A program made the position numbers and the translations under genes. Source: Erinaceus europaeus (lineage: Eukaryota > Chordata > Mammalia > Eulipotyphla > Erinaceidae). From it: DNA of 64,000 nucleotides. Shown here piece after piece: positions 22,450 through 33,585 of this stretch; within the stretch, counting starts at the first letter, position 1; every line of letters starts with the position of its first letter. The stretch covers positions 6,495,582 to 6,559,581 of the forward strand of contig NC_080164.1 of the NCBI RefSeq assembly GCF_950295315.1, in the 5' to 3' direction. The notes under the pieces were generated by a model. The model ran no database searches and had not been told where the DNA came from. It saw only the letters and a list, made by a program, of their open reading frames with translations.

Positions 22450-22962
22450 TTTCGGGCTAGCTTCACGGGCGGGAGAGAGAGACGACCAGGGACTCATGGC
22501 TGAGTGGTACGCAGTTTAGTCTTTATTCATGTGGAATGCAGCGCAATCTAAGCTATCTCTAATCACAATCCTGTCCTTATACATCCTGAGGCGGAGGAGT
22601 CAGGTCCGAAGAGGATGTACGTAGGACAGGGGGTGGGGAGAAGGAAAAAGCATGCAAACAGTGAGGATTAAACCAGTGCCCTGGAGGCAGGGCGGTGCTT
22701 AGTTAACAGTGGTTATGTAAATAGAATACAGTGTTAAGCAGGGGGGATTAAACCAGTGCCCTGGAGGCAGGGCGGTGCTTAGTTAACAGTGGTTATGTAA
22801 ATAGAATACAGTGTTAAGCAGGGGGGATTAAACCAGTGCCCTGGAGGCAGGGCGGTGCTTAGTTAACAGTGATTATGTAAATAGAATACAGTGTTAAGCA
22901 GGAGGGATTAAATGAATGACACAGAAGGGGTCTTAGAAGCAGAATTTAGAAGCAGAACAACA
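22450..22962 (-). mobile_element. Solo LTR-B with a triplicated internal block
   Basis: The reverse complement matches LTR-B at 9011-9399. Landmarks on the plus strand: cgggctagcttcacgggcgg (3' end of the LTR), gactcatggctgagtgg, tagtctttattcatgtgg (antisense polyadenylation signal), and aatttagaagcagaacaaca (5' end). Flanks aaggtg (22444-22449) and gaggtg (22963-22968) fit a 6-bp target duplication with one change. Length is 513 bp against 389 bp for the copy at 9011 because of an 80-bp tandem triplication. No internal proviral sequence. Confidence 0.85.
22665..22904 (-). repeat. 80-bp tandem repeat x3 within an LTR
   Basis: Units start at 22665, 22745 and 22825 and are almost identical; the third differs by a G-to-A in gtgattatg and near its end. 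Each contains ctggaggcagggcggtgctt, which includes a GC-box-like gggcgg. A fourth unit begins at 22905 and is lost after about 8 bp. The block lies upstream of the LTR's TATA region, where retroviral U3 enhancers are commonly duplicated. Confidence 0.95.
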
Positions 22963-23204
22963 GAGGTGGACTACTAAAAGTCACTCACAGTGGCATTTCA
23001 GTTGTAAGATTTTGGCCTTATCAGTTACTGTTTCCTTGATAACTATAGATGCTTAATAATGATGTTTGGCACTTTTGAATGGGCTTTAAAGTGCATTCTT
23101 TAATATTTTATCCTCAGCTAATCCTCAAGTGAAGCCATTTTGGTCACAGGAAAGCAATTTGTACAAATTCCTACTCTACTGGTCACTCTCTGAGACTTAC
23201 TCTT

Positions 23205-23490
23205 GCTGTCCAGTATGATGCAGGGACCCTTGCCAAGAATCCCAGTTCAAGCCCCTGGCTCCCTACCGGTAGGGGGCACACTTCACAAGCAGTGAAGCAG
23301 GTCTGCAGGTCTCTTGTCTGTCTGTCTGTCTGTCTCTACTTCTCTCTGCCCCCTGCCCAATTTTTCTCTTTTTTTTTTCAATAAAATGGAAAAAAAAAAA
23401 AAAAAAAAAAGGCTTCCCGGAGCAGTGGATTCACAGTGCTGGCACCAAGCCCCAGTAATAACCCTAGAGGCAAAGAAAAAAAAAGGAAAC
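23205..23490 (+). mobile_element. SINE-b, long form
   Basis: Body cacttcacaagcagtgaagc, a (TCTG)n tract at 23318-23334, an A20 run at about 23391-23410, then the tail caagccccagtaataacccta. Confidence 0.8.
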
Positions 23491-23524
23491 ATAAAAAGAC
23501 AAAAAGAAATGTATCATTTGTGCT

Positions 23525-23645
23525 GGGTTGGGGGTAGATGGCATAATGGTTATGCAAAGAAGCTCTCATGCCTGAGGCTCTAAAGTCCCAGGTTTAATTC
23601 CCCCACCCTGCCATAAACCAGACTGACCAGAGCTCTGGTAAAACA
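23525..23645 (+). mobile_element. SINE-d
   Basis: gggggtagatggcataatgg, ttatgcaaagaagctctcat, gcctgaggctctaaagtccc and ccataaaccagactgacc give the fullest copy of this small SINE in the window. Confidence 0.75.
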
Positions 23646-24916
23646 AAAACAAAAGTTAAATTAAAAAAAAAAATCTTTGTGCTTGTGTGTTAGAAGAATT
23701 AGTATTGTGAAAGTGACTGTCTTATCCAGACTCCTGCATAGATTTAATGCAAGATTTCACTGAGATTCTTTAAAGAAACAGAACAAAAGCTATGGAAGTT
23801 TATCTGGAATCATAAACTAACCAGAATTGCTAAAGCATTTCTGAGAAGAAAAAAAATAAAAGAAGAAAAGTGGATATGCATGGTGATTCCTCATTTCAAA
23901 TGGTACCGCGGGGCTGTCAAAATCAAAATTGCCTCATGTTGGGGGAAAAAAATACAGACCACTGGAGTGAAAATTCCAAAATCAGCCCCCACAGCTACAG
24001 ACAACTGAGTTTTTAATAAGTAGGCTCAAAATGTCAAATGGAGAAAGAAGAATGCTGGGAAAATTGTATTGAAAGCTGCAGAAGAATGAAACTGGATCAG
24101 CACAGATCATTATGCACTGATGTCCAAATAGATCAAATACAGACCACTTGATGGACCAGAAGACATCAAATACGCAGAAGAAAACATTGACAACACACTC
24201 CACAGTGTTTGCTTGGGAAGTACATTTTTAAGAATCAAGTCCTGGGAGTCCTGGCATTCCCACACAAACATAATGAGCCTAGACCTCAAATAGATGCCTC
24301 TCTCCATTATCACTGGTCATCTCCATCACGAACAACATAATGGGCCCCTGTGAGGGCCCCCATAGGACCTTGCCCTCAATGTAGATCAATAACAGTAGAG
24401 AATGTTCCATCCTCCGAAGGGGGGTTGGATAACATACTCTATCTTCCACTTGAAGAAGATGGGTCCTGAAATTGGGGCAACTCGGAATGTTCCTACTGGT
24501 GACCACAGAATGCAAGTTTGGACCTACAGGGATGTAGAGGTTACATAGGCTCCTGTGCTGAATATGGGCCCCAGATCAAATCAGTGGGGTTTACAGTCAG
24601 CAATATTTATACATTTTCCCCATATTTGGGAGTTACTCTCTTCCCTGATCCAGCTTTCTAGCCTTTTTTCCAGCCATGACATCATCTACACAGACAATAA
24701 CTTAGGTCTACCTGCATATCAGATATCAGGCTCAAGTAAAAACTAATAAAGTCATAGGCCCTTTGGAATATACCTAAAATAGACCTACTAGCTATTTCCA
24801 AACTGGATACCCCAAATCTTCATCTGCAATATTCCAGCCTTTAGGTTCGTGATTAGTCAATGATTTCTATGGCTTTATATGTTAACTCTTTTTCAGCCAC
24901 CAGGTTTCAGATGCTA

Positions 24917-25292
24917 TGTTCCATCGCTGGGGAGCCAGAGACGACCCGAACTGCCCCTGCGGCTACAGACAGACTATGACCCACATAGTCAACGACTGCC
25001 ACCTCTCCAGAGTCAAAGGAGGTCTCAAAACTTTACATCAGGCTCAACCTGACGCTGTTGACTGGCTACGGAAGAAGAGCAAACACTAGAAGAAGAAGAA
25101 GAAGAAGAAGAAGGAGGAGGAGGAGGAGGAGGAGGAGGAGGAGGAGGAGGAGGAGGAGGAGGAGGAGGAGGAGGAGAAGAAGAAGAAGAAGAAGAAGGAG
25201 AAGGAGAAGGAGAAGGAGAAGGAGAAGGAGAAGGAGAAGGAGAAGGAGAAGGAGAAGGAGAAGGAGAAGGAGAAGAAGGAGAAGAAGAAGGA
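24917..25292 (+). mobile_element. RTE-clade LINE 3' end with ORF C-terminus
   Basis: An open frame of 56 codons plus stop (24919-25089) reads FHRWGARDDPNCPCG, QTMTHIVNDCHL, KGGLKTLH and DAVDWLRKK. This is the Cys-Cys-His-Cys C-terminus typical of RTE/BovB-type ORF2 proteins. The tail starts as agaagaag and has expanded into a (GAA/GGA)n tract. It interrupts family X, with a short duplication gcta at 24913-24916 and 25293-25296. Only the last part of the element is present (5' truncation). Confidence 0.8.
25088..25292 (+). repeat. (GAA)n/(GGA)n microsatellite from the RTE tail
   Basis: About 200 bp of pure purine triplets directly following the RTE stop codon. It creates a poly-arginine frame and, on the complement, a serine/proline frame. 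Confidence 0.95.
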
Positions 25293-26029
25293 GCTACCAT
25301 AATGCCAACTGGACTTCCCTGGACATATGACCCCACTAATGTGTCCTGGAGCCCTACTTCCTCAGAGCCCCACCCCACTAGGGAAAGAGAGAGACAGGCT
25401 GGGAATATGGATCCACCTGTCAAAGCCCATGTTCAGCAGGGAAGCAATTATAGAAGCCAGACCTCCTCCCACCTTCTGCACCCCACAATGATCCTGGGTC
25501 CATGCATACTCCCACAGGATTAAAGAATAAGAAAGCTATCAGGGGAGGGGATGGGATATGGAGCTCTGGTAGTGGGAACTGTACCTCTCTTAGCCTATGA
25601 TCTTGTCAGTGTTTCCATTTTATAAATAAATAAATTTTAAAATAATAATAATACAGAATCAAATCCAAAAGCAAGGGAAATAAGAACAAACCAATGGGAT
25701 TACATGAAACTGAAAAGCTTCTGTGCAGTAAAAGGAATGATCACCTGTTAGGACAGAATGACATCCTAACAGGACTGGAGACCTTTCCATGTCATATGTC
25801 AGAGAAGTGAGTAATAACCAAAAGGGGAAAAGAGCTCACAAAACTCAGCAACAACAAAAAATAAAAAATAAACACATCCCATTCAAAAATGGAGGGAAAG
25901 GACATGGATAGAATTTTTACTAAAGAAGATATGACCAAAAAGACAAAAAAACATGCTTAAAGCCACTGATTCTATGAGAAATGCAAATAATGAAATATTT
26001 TACAGTTTGTGAGAATATCATACAAGGGG

Positions 26030-26369
26030 GCCCGCTGACATGGGGCACAAGGACATAATGACAATCCCTTACACTAGGTCTAGCTCTCACCCCAACATGC
26101 AGGCCACAAAGCATTCCACCTCCCTTCTCTCTTGTCCTCAGCTCTATATGAAAATCTATATGACTGTGTTAGGTGCTAAAAGGTCCAGGCCATTGCGCAA
26201 ACTTGACCATGATACACAGATGAGTACACTATCGCTCTCCAGCCTCACACCTGTCTTTCACTCATGCTTTTTCTTTTCAGCTGCACTGTCTCTTTAAAAC
26301 CATCCTCATCTGCCGGGAGGAGAACGCTGTGATGAAACACTCCGTTGAATTTTAAAAGCACACTTTTTT
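26030..26369. other. No recognisable feature
   Basis: Unique-looking sequence between the host L1 piece and the long family X copy. It could be an unrecognised 5' part of family X, but I see no second copy in the window. Confidence 0.4.
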
Positions 26370-27985
26370 TTCCCTCAGACATAAATTAAAATCAAAACCT
26401 TATTACATAGCCCTATGACCATTCCTGTGGAGTCCTGTTAAATGTGACGTTTCAGTCAATGCAAGGAGTACCACCCCAGCATGCTTCACTTCAGACTATG
26501 TCCAGAGACGTCAGGCATGGAATGCCAACCCTTCACCCTCATCACTCCTGTGAGACCTTTCCTTTCATGGTATTCTCTAATTCCATTCCAGGTGGTTCAC
26601 TTCCTAACAAAGTCCCAAAACCTAGATATAGACCAGATCCCATAAGATAGAGCATATGTTCACATGTATCCATAAACTAGGGCAAAATATAGACCTGAAA
26701 GCAACAGTGCACAATAGTCTGCAGTGAGTCAGTATAAAGTTCATAATGAAATAGTGTCTACTTAGACTTAGATACCCTCCTCACCTACTTCCTATTACAG
26801 TTCTCTAACTCACTCCAAAGCTAACCTTAGCAAAACAAGGACTGCAAAAGCTGAATAAGGGCAAGAGACTGGCATACTTTAATGATGACTCTTTAGTCAC
26901 TATCAGGCCATTCCACCAGCTGGAGTCTTAATCGGGGAATCCCAAACAGACATGATGGGCCTAGAACTCTAATAAATCCCTCTCTCCATTGTTACTGGTC
27001 ATTTCTATCAGGAACAACAAAATAGACCCCTTTGTGGGACCCCCATAGGACCTTTCCCTCAACTTGATCCACAATGGTAGAGAATGCTCCATTTTCCGAA
27101 GGGAGGCTGGACAGCATGCTCTATGCTACACCTGAGGAAGATGAGTCAATACTGGGGCATCTTGGAATGTTCCTACTCATGGCCACAGAAAGTGAACTCA
27201 TATCTATAGGGATGCAGAAGTCACACAGACTCCTAAGCTAACTATGGGCCCCAGATCACATCAAACTGATGGAGTTTACAGTCAACAATATTTATACCCC
27301 TTTCCCACATTAGGGAACTACTCTCTTTCCTGATCCAGCTTTCCTGTCCTTTTCCTAGCCATGACATTATCTCTCCAGACAATAACCTGGATCTATCTGC
27401 ATATCAGATTTCAGGCTCAGGCAAAAAAAAAAAAAAAAAAAAAAAAAAACACTAGTATAACTACAGGCCCTTTGAAATATAACTAAAATATGCCTACTAG
27501 CTATCTACAAAATGGAGAGCCCCCCCCCCCCAACACTTCATCTGCACTATTCCAGCCTTTAGGTCCATGATTGGTCAACAATTTGTCTGGCTTTGTATGT
27601 TAACTCTCTTTTCAGCCACCAGGTTCCAGATGCTAGCAGGATTCCACCAGACTTCCCTGGACAGACAATCCCACCAATGTGTCCTGGAGCTCCACTTCCC
27701 CAGAGTCCTTCCCCACTAGGGAAAGAGAGAGGCAGACTGGGAGTATGGATCGACCAGTCAACGCCCATGTTCAGCGGGGAAGCAATTACAGAAGCCAGAC
27801 CTTCCACCTTCTGCATCCCACAATGACCCTGCATCCATACTCCCAGAGGGATAAAGAATAGGAAAGTTATCAGGGGAAAGGATGGGATACGGAGGTCTGG
27901 TGGTGAGAATTGTGCGAAATTGTACCCCTCTTATCCTATGGTTTTGTCAATATTTCCTTTTTATAAATAAAAAATTAAAAAAAAA
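26370..27985 (+). mobile_element. Family X, variant a, longest copy
   Basis: About 1.6 kb. The 5' block (catgcttcacttcagactatg, ttcctaacaaagtcccaaaa, tatccataaactagggcaaa) is shared with the copy at 39842. The middle (tgggcctagaactctaataa, cccctttgtgggaccccca) is shared with 24239, 45745 and 57938. The 3' block and aaataaaaaattaaaa tail are common to all variant-a copies. An A run at about 27423-27449 and a C run at 27521 interrupt it. No open frame above 91 codons. I do not recognise it as a named family. Confidence 0.7.
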
Positions 27986-28244
27986 CAAACAAAAAAGTGA
28001 TGTAGCAGAAGCAGGAGCAGGGCCAGTGAATGCTCAGTTCAAGGAGTTCAAATCCCCTGTGAAGAACACTCTCCAGACATCAGGTTCCAGCTGGGGCAAC
28101 AATCAGAATGTGTCATGAGTTAAATGGAGTTAAATGTTACAGTGAAAAATAGAACTGGCTTCTTGTCCACTTGCTTGTTCTTTAGATGCATATATGTATA
28201 GATACCACTTAACACAAAAAGGAATTCCTGGTCAAGTTATTTGT

Positions 28245-28471
28245 TTTATTTTACTTTATTTTATTTATTATTGGATAAAGAGAGGAATTGAGAGGGGAAG
28301 AGGAGATAGAGAGGAGGACAGAGAGACACCTGCAGCCCTGCTTCACCACTTGTGACGGTCCTCCCCCTCCACCCTACCCCACTCTCCGGGGCTTAAACCA
28401 GGGGCTTGAACCTCAGTCCTTGCACACTGCAGTCTGAGTGCTTAGCCAGGTACACCACTGCCCGGCCCCCC
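28245..28471 (-). mobile_element. SINE-b, short form
   Basis: ttattattggataaagagag, cagccctgcttcaccacttg, aggtacaccactgcccggcc. Preceded by a (TTTTA)n tail. Confidence 0.85.
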
Positions 28472-29155
28472 AGTAAAGCTAGTGCTGACTTTACCAATAG
28501 CACAAAGTATAATTGTGAAAAGAAATACAGGATGTACAAATGTAGCTGTGACGCCTGGTAACCCTTGTCTATGCACTGCTGAGAAAATGACTGTAAATCT
28601 CCGATTTCCTTCAGGGTTGACTTCCATTTCAGATGAAATGATGTATGTTAGCTGCCTCAACAGCATCGCCAACCAGCAAAGCTTTTAGCAATCAGTACCT
28701 GCAGCCAGTGTCCTCCATGATAATTTTTGGCAAAGCTGCCTTCGGAGGTGCCCTAAAATAGGTCAGCTTCAAATGGGCAGCAGTAGCTCAGCATGACGGG
28801 AAGAACTAACACACTGGCAGAGTAATTAGCACAGACTCTCCCCAACTAATTTCCCTAGGAAGATCGAAAGCATTCTTTCATAACCAGCTGGTAGTCAACC
28901 CTAACACAAAGACTAAAAGAAGGAGCTAAGCTGAGGGGGTTTAGAGCCAGCCAGGGAGAAAGGGGAAATCTGCAAGGCAAGCTGTCTGAAAAGCAAGCAA
29001 GTCACCTGGTTGAAAATGAGGAAAGAAGTCAAAGAGAAACAGATGCTGTGAAAATCTGATGTTCCTGTGTGGTCACCATCTAAAGTGGGCAGCCAGCCTC
29101 TTCTTTCCAATCACCTGGTTGGACAGAGATAACAGTCGCTCCAGCCAATACTATG
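28472..29155. other. No recognisable feature
   Basis: Unique-looking. A 68-codon plus frame and a 76-codon minus frame overlap antisense at about 28440-28690, and neither is recognisable. Confidence 0.5.
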
Positions 29156-29169
29156 AAAAGGTCAAGGAA

Positions 29170-29455
29170 GGGAGTCGGGAGGTAGCGCAGTGGGTTAAGC
29201 GCAGGTGGTGTAAAGTGCAAGGACCGGTATAAGGATCCGGGTTCGAGCCCCTGGCTCCACACCTGCAAGGGAGTCGCTTCACAATCGTGAAGCATGTCTA
29301 CAGGTGTCTGTCTTTCTCTCCCCCTCTGTCTTCCCCTCCTCTCTCCATTTCTCTCTGTCCTATCCAAGGACGACATTAATAACAACAACAATAATAACTA
29401 CAGCAATTAAAGAAGGGCAACAAAAGGGAAAAAATAAATTAAATTAAATTAAATT
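29170..29455 (+). mobile_element. SINE-a with perfect target-site duplication
   Basis: Head ggagtcgggaggtagcgcag, end in repeated aaatt units. A perfect 14-bp duplication aaaaggtcaaggaa lies at 29156-29169 and 29456-29469. Confidence 0.95.
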
Positions 29456-29580
29456 AAAAGGTCAAGGAAATGTAATGCTCTCCCTTAGCTGTGTAATGAC
29501 TGTCTGGAAGCAGTGGTCAGAGAACAACGTCTACATACACTCACTTCAAGAGTATTTCCAGGGGTTAAAAATTGGATAAG

Positions 29581-29834
29581 TGGGAGTCTGGTGGTAGTGC
29601 AGCGGGTTAAGTGCAGGCGGTGCAAAGTGCAAGGACCATCTTAAGGATCTCGGTTGTAGTCCCCGGCTCCCCATGTTCAGGAGAGTCACTTCACAGGTGA
29701 TGAAGCAGGTCTGTATGTGTCTATCTTTCTCTTCCCCTCCTCTCTCCATTTCTCTCTATCCTGTCCAACAATGACAACATCAATAACAATAACAATAAAA
29801 TAACAAGGACAACAAAAGGGGATAAATATCTTTT
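29581..29834 (+). mobile_element. SINE-a with target-site duplication
   Basis: Head tgggagtctggtggtagtgc, tail aataacaataacaataaaat. Direct repeats aaaaattggataag (29567-29580) and aaaaaattgtataag (29835-29849). Confidence 0.9.
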
Positions 29835-29849
29835 AAAAAATTGTATAAG

Positions 29850-30264
29850 CTGCAAAAGCTGCCAAGTACTTTTTGGGGGGTGAGGGGATGGGAGGGGGAG
29901 GTCAAGGGAAAGGAACAGAGTTGGACACCTACTTCACAAGCTCAGTTGAAGACATACAAATAGAGGGTTGTGTCTTCAGCCTCGACTGATGGAAGCAAGA
30001 GCTGTGTTTCATCCTCAAATCTCTGATGACAATGTGAATATTTTTCTGCTTCCAAATAAAATAAGAATCAATGGTGTTTTCTGTAAAGACTCTAGATAAA
30101 ATCTGTATCTGAGCAAGCACAGTGAGGACACAGTGAGGGCCTCTGGAGACTCTGAAAAATTGTTTTATCACATTACATGTCTGTCCATATGAATGCAATT
30201 CCGGTTCTCAGAGATGAAGGCAGAACAGACTCTGCAGACCCACTGTCACAACTGCTGCCAGTTT
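29850..30264. other. No recognisable feature
   Basis: Unique-looking sequence; an 89-codon minus-strand frame at 29929-30198 matches nothing I know. Confidence 0.5.
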
Positions 30265-30279
30265 ATTCAGATACTTTTA

Positions 30280-30808
30280 TTATTTCTTTATTTCTTTATT
30301 AGGGAATTAATGTTTTACATTTGACAGTAAATACAATAGTTTGTACATGCATAACATTTCCCAGTTTTCCATATAACAATACAACCCCCACTAGGTCCTC
30401 TGTCATCCTTCTTGGACCTGTACTCTCCCCCCCACCCAACCCAGAGTCTTTTACTTTGGTGTAATATTTCAGTTCAGGTTTATGTGTGTTTTCTTTTCTG
30501 ATCTTGTTTTTCAACATCTGCCTAAGAGTGAGATCATCCCATATTCATCCTTCTGTTTTTGACTTATTTCACTTAACGTGAGTTTTTCAAGGTCCATCCA
30601 AGATCGGCTGAAAATGGTGAAGTCACCATTTTTTATAGCTGAGTCGTATTCCATCGTGTATATAGACCACAACTTGCTCAGGCACTCATCTGTTGTTGGA
30701 CACCTGGGTTGCTTCCAGGTTTTGGCTATTACAGATTGTGCTGCTAAGAACGTATGTGTATACAGACACAGATCTTTTTGGATAGGTGTGTTGGGTTCCT
30801 TAGGATAT
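30280..30808 (-). mobile_element. 5'-truncated L1 (3' UTR and ORF2 C-terminal end)
   Basis: A perfect 15-bp target-site duplication attcagatactttta flanks it (30265-30279 and 30809-30823). The antisense 3' UTR includes gggaattaatgttttacatt, then the ORF2 end (ggtccatccaagatcggctg; gctgagtcgtattccatcg, the antisense of the MEYDSAIKN-type motif). Truncated shortly upstream of that. Confidence 0.95.
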
Positions 30809-30956
30809 ATTCAGATACTTTTAGATGCCTTTGTTCTCTGATGCCACACCTAGAGGCCTCAGGCATTCTCACTACAATCATTAAGGAGAGTTCCCTTTCA
30901 CTGGTTAGCTGCAGTGATTATGTCAGTAAGCGTCACGTATGTTGAACCGTGTGGAG

Positions 30957-31204
30957 GTTATCTCTGAGGCTCAGTGCCTATAAAATCCACCATTTTCAGT
31001 GGCAGTTTTTCTCTTTGTCTTTCTGTTCTTATAAGGCATGAGAGACACAGATAAATGGACAGAGAGAAACACTGAGCTAAGAGACACTGCTGCATTACTC
31101 GGCCACTCATGAAGTTTCCCCCACCCTGCAAGTGGGGACAGGGGCTTGATCCTAGGTCCTTGTACACAGTAGGGTGTGGACTCTAATAGGTGGGCCTTCA
31201 CCTG
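30957..31204 (-). mobile_element. SINE-b, long form, degraded
   Basis: tgaggctcagtgcctataaa, ggccactcatgaagtttccc, cctgcaagtggggacagggg in antisense order. Confidence 0.75.
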
Positions 31205-32136
31205 ATCAACAAGTCCTGTGCATGAATGGATTTTCATGTCACCCTGCATATTTACTCTCTTTTGAATACTGATGCTGGCCTTAAGCCCTGTGTGATTAAC
31301 AATTGGCTTTGCCTAGCATCTTTCATCTGAAGATTACAAGAATACTCTGCAAAAATTCTATTGCAATCCCTCCCTGTAGTGTGGAAAGATTTAAGTAACC
31401 AAAAAAGGTTAAATTACATTCCCAATAAACAGCAAAGAAAGAGAAAAAGAAAAAGAAAAAGAAAAAAGAAAGTTCCTTTGGATTTAAGCCACTGTGTCTA
31501 TTCATGGAGCCGCGATGACTCTTCATAAAAGGGTCATGGAAGTGTTTGCAGAAGTTCATTACACAGATGGGAGAATTGCAAGACTCCTCTTCCCTTCAGT
31601 CTCTAAATCTATTTGTGGCTTGAAAATAGATGCAACTGTCAGATCAGACTGCTATTATTCTAGTTATTTGTCAAGGATCTTAAAAAAGATTTAGAAAGTT
31701 GTTACTGCTTTGGGATTTTTGTGGTTTATTTATAAGCATCGAGTTTTATCATTCTTGTTTCAGGATCAGAGGAAGACATTTATTTTGTGTGTTTGAACTG
31801 ACAGAACGTTTAAGACCTATGTTGTCTCTACACAGAAACTATAATGGTTCCAAAGTACCTTTTCTCAGCCTCCATCAACTTCTCCAAGACAGAGAAGTAG
31901 CTCTTGAGAGGCCGTTAGAGTCAATTCTGATTTGATCCTTTTGACAGGGGAGGCCAGTGCTGAATGGAAAAAAAACCCTCAATTTTTAGAACAACTAACT
32001 TCAAAGATCTGCCTGGACCAGACTTTCTTTGAGATAGCTTTTTTATTCTTCCCATGGGCTATTTCCTAGATAGAAAATTTGGCTCCAAGAAAATTAAGCA
32101 ACTTATAAAAATAACCAAACTATAGTAAAATTATTT
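31205..32136. other. No recognisable gene; GAAAA tract at 31437-31471
   Basis: Unique-looking DNA with one short aaaag-repeat tract. Confidence 0.5.
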
Positions 32137-32222
32137 TTTTTATTTCTAAAATGCAAATATTGACAAGACCATAGGAGAAGAAGGGTACAATTCCACATGA
32201 TTCCCATCACCAGAAATACATA
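32137..32222 (-). mobile_element. Family X 3' tail fragment
   Basis: tttatttctaaaatgcaaat, attgacaagaccataggaga, agggtacaattccacatgat and cccatcaccagaaatac are the reverse complement of the X terminal core. Confidence 0.7.
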
Positions 32223-33570
32223 AAATTAATCAGAAAAAATATAACTGAAATGTATTATATCTGGATCTATCCATATGTCTCCACAGGTTAATAAAAATAG
32301 ATACAAGTGTATAGATTCATCCAAATGTATAGTTATAATGTTAGTGCTGTATTTTCCATTGTTATGAAAGGGTCATCAAGTAAGCATTAATATTAAATAT
32401 GGAAAAATGAAACTGGTAAATAAGAAATGTTAAATTATGAACTTGAAAAAAAAGGAAAAAGACAAAAGGAAGACAAAAGAAAGGAGTTGATTCTTTTCCA
32501 GCTGAGCTCTCAGGTACTATTGTGTATATCACATCATTCGGATAAGACTATATCAAGCTCCGGAGCCAAAAACAATTTTAAATATCTGATTTAAATCAGT
32601 AGATGCATCTCACTAAGGACATAATATGTACAAAGCTCTGAAAAAAAGTATAAAATTTGGTTCCTGTCATTCTGTATTCATAAGTTTACCTTAAATTATA
32701 TACAAAAATTGTATGAGAATAGCTGAAAATCAGCATACGTTGTACAGCAGGTAAATGAAACAGATAGATGTAAATGCTATGGACTATAGGTGTGAAAGAG
32801 AGGACACGACGTAAAAGGTACGGATGATTTAGAGAATTAAAGGTCAGATGGAAGCCAAGCGAGGAGCGAGATTTCAACAACTCTAAAGCATTTGGAGGCA
32901 AAGTTGGGTCCATAGATAACCTTACTGAAGACAAAGATGACCTGCACAATAAAAGTTCAAGAAATTAATTAGAAAGAGAGAGACAGAAAGTCTAGATGTC
33001 AAGTTATTATTGAAACTCTATTCCTACACAAGGCAAGATACACTATGGAAATTATTAGTTGAACAAAGCAAACTCTCCTGTATAAAATATATCTCTGGGT
33101 GACTAAGTATTGGTAATGGAAAGTTCTTCTCTTTAAAATAAAATCACAGTTGATATAAATAAATAAAGCCTCTCTGCAACTTCTACTGAAGCAGTGATCT
33201 GGACCCAGGGTCATCAATGGCTCTGATGTCACTAATCATAAAGCCAATGGGAACTTTATAATGACTGGGTCAAACGGATGACCCCCTGAACCCACTGGTT
33301 AATCTTAAGGTCATGAAATGAAATAAAACATCCATCGGACTCTACCTGAGGAATGGAATAAGAAGTCCTAGTAATTATTCTTGTCAACTTTGCCAGATTC
33401 TTTAAGCTAAACCTGATTATGATTCTACCTCTATCATGCTAACCCATCTGAAATCGTCAATACATATACAGCCATTTTGACCTACATAAATGCAATTTCA
33501 TTTTGACTCAAAGCAACATCTACATAGCAGAGTGGAGAAGGATCCTTTTAAGTCACCAGTTCTCTGTCTA
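32223..33570. other. No recognisable feature
   Basis: About 1.3 kb of AT-rich sequence without a repeat or gene that I recognise. Open frames are at most 87 codons. Confidence 0.5.
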
Positions 33571-33585
33571 CAGTAATGATTTTTT

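Larger units (their letters stand above)
24239..25654 (+). mobile_element. Family X, variant a, inserted in L1 and split by an RTE
   Basis: Direct repeat agaatcaa at 24231-24238 and 25655-25662. The 5' portion has gagcctagacctcaaatag, catctccatcacgaacaac, ccccagatcaaatcagtgg. The 3' portion has ccccactagggaaagagaga, agcaattatagaagccagac and the terminal ttttataaataaataaattt tail. No long open frame, so non-coding. The RTE at 24917-25292 interrupts it. Confidence 0.85.
23735..26025 (+). mobile_element. L1 ORF2 fragment split by a family X insertion
   Basis: Host L1 pieces are 23735-24238 and 25663-26025. The left piece encodes ORF2-like sequence downstream of the reverse transcriptase (caaaagctatggaagtttatc; aaatacgcagaagaaaacat). 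The right piece resumes at the next ORF2 position (ccaatgggattacatgaaac, the [13 protein letters not shown] motif). Multiple stops; inactive. Joining across the insertion restores order, and an 8-bp duplication marks the junction. Confidence 0.85.

Noticed and set aside
25058..25330. 90-codon poly-arginine open frame and its serine/proline complement
   Set aside because: Pure translation of the (GAA/GGA)n tract behind the RTE stop codon.
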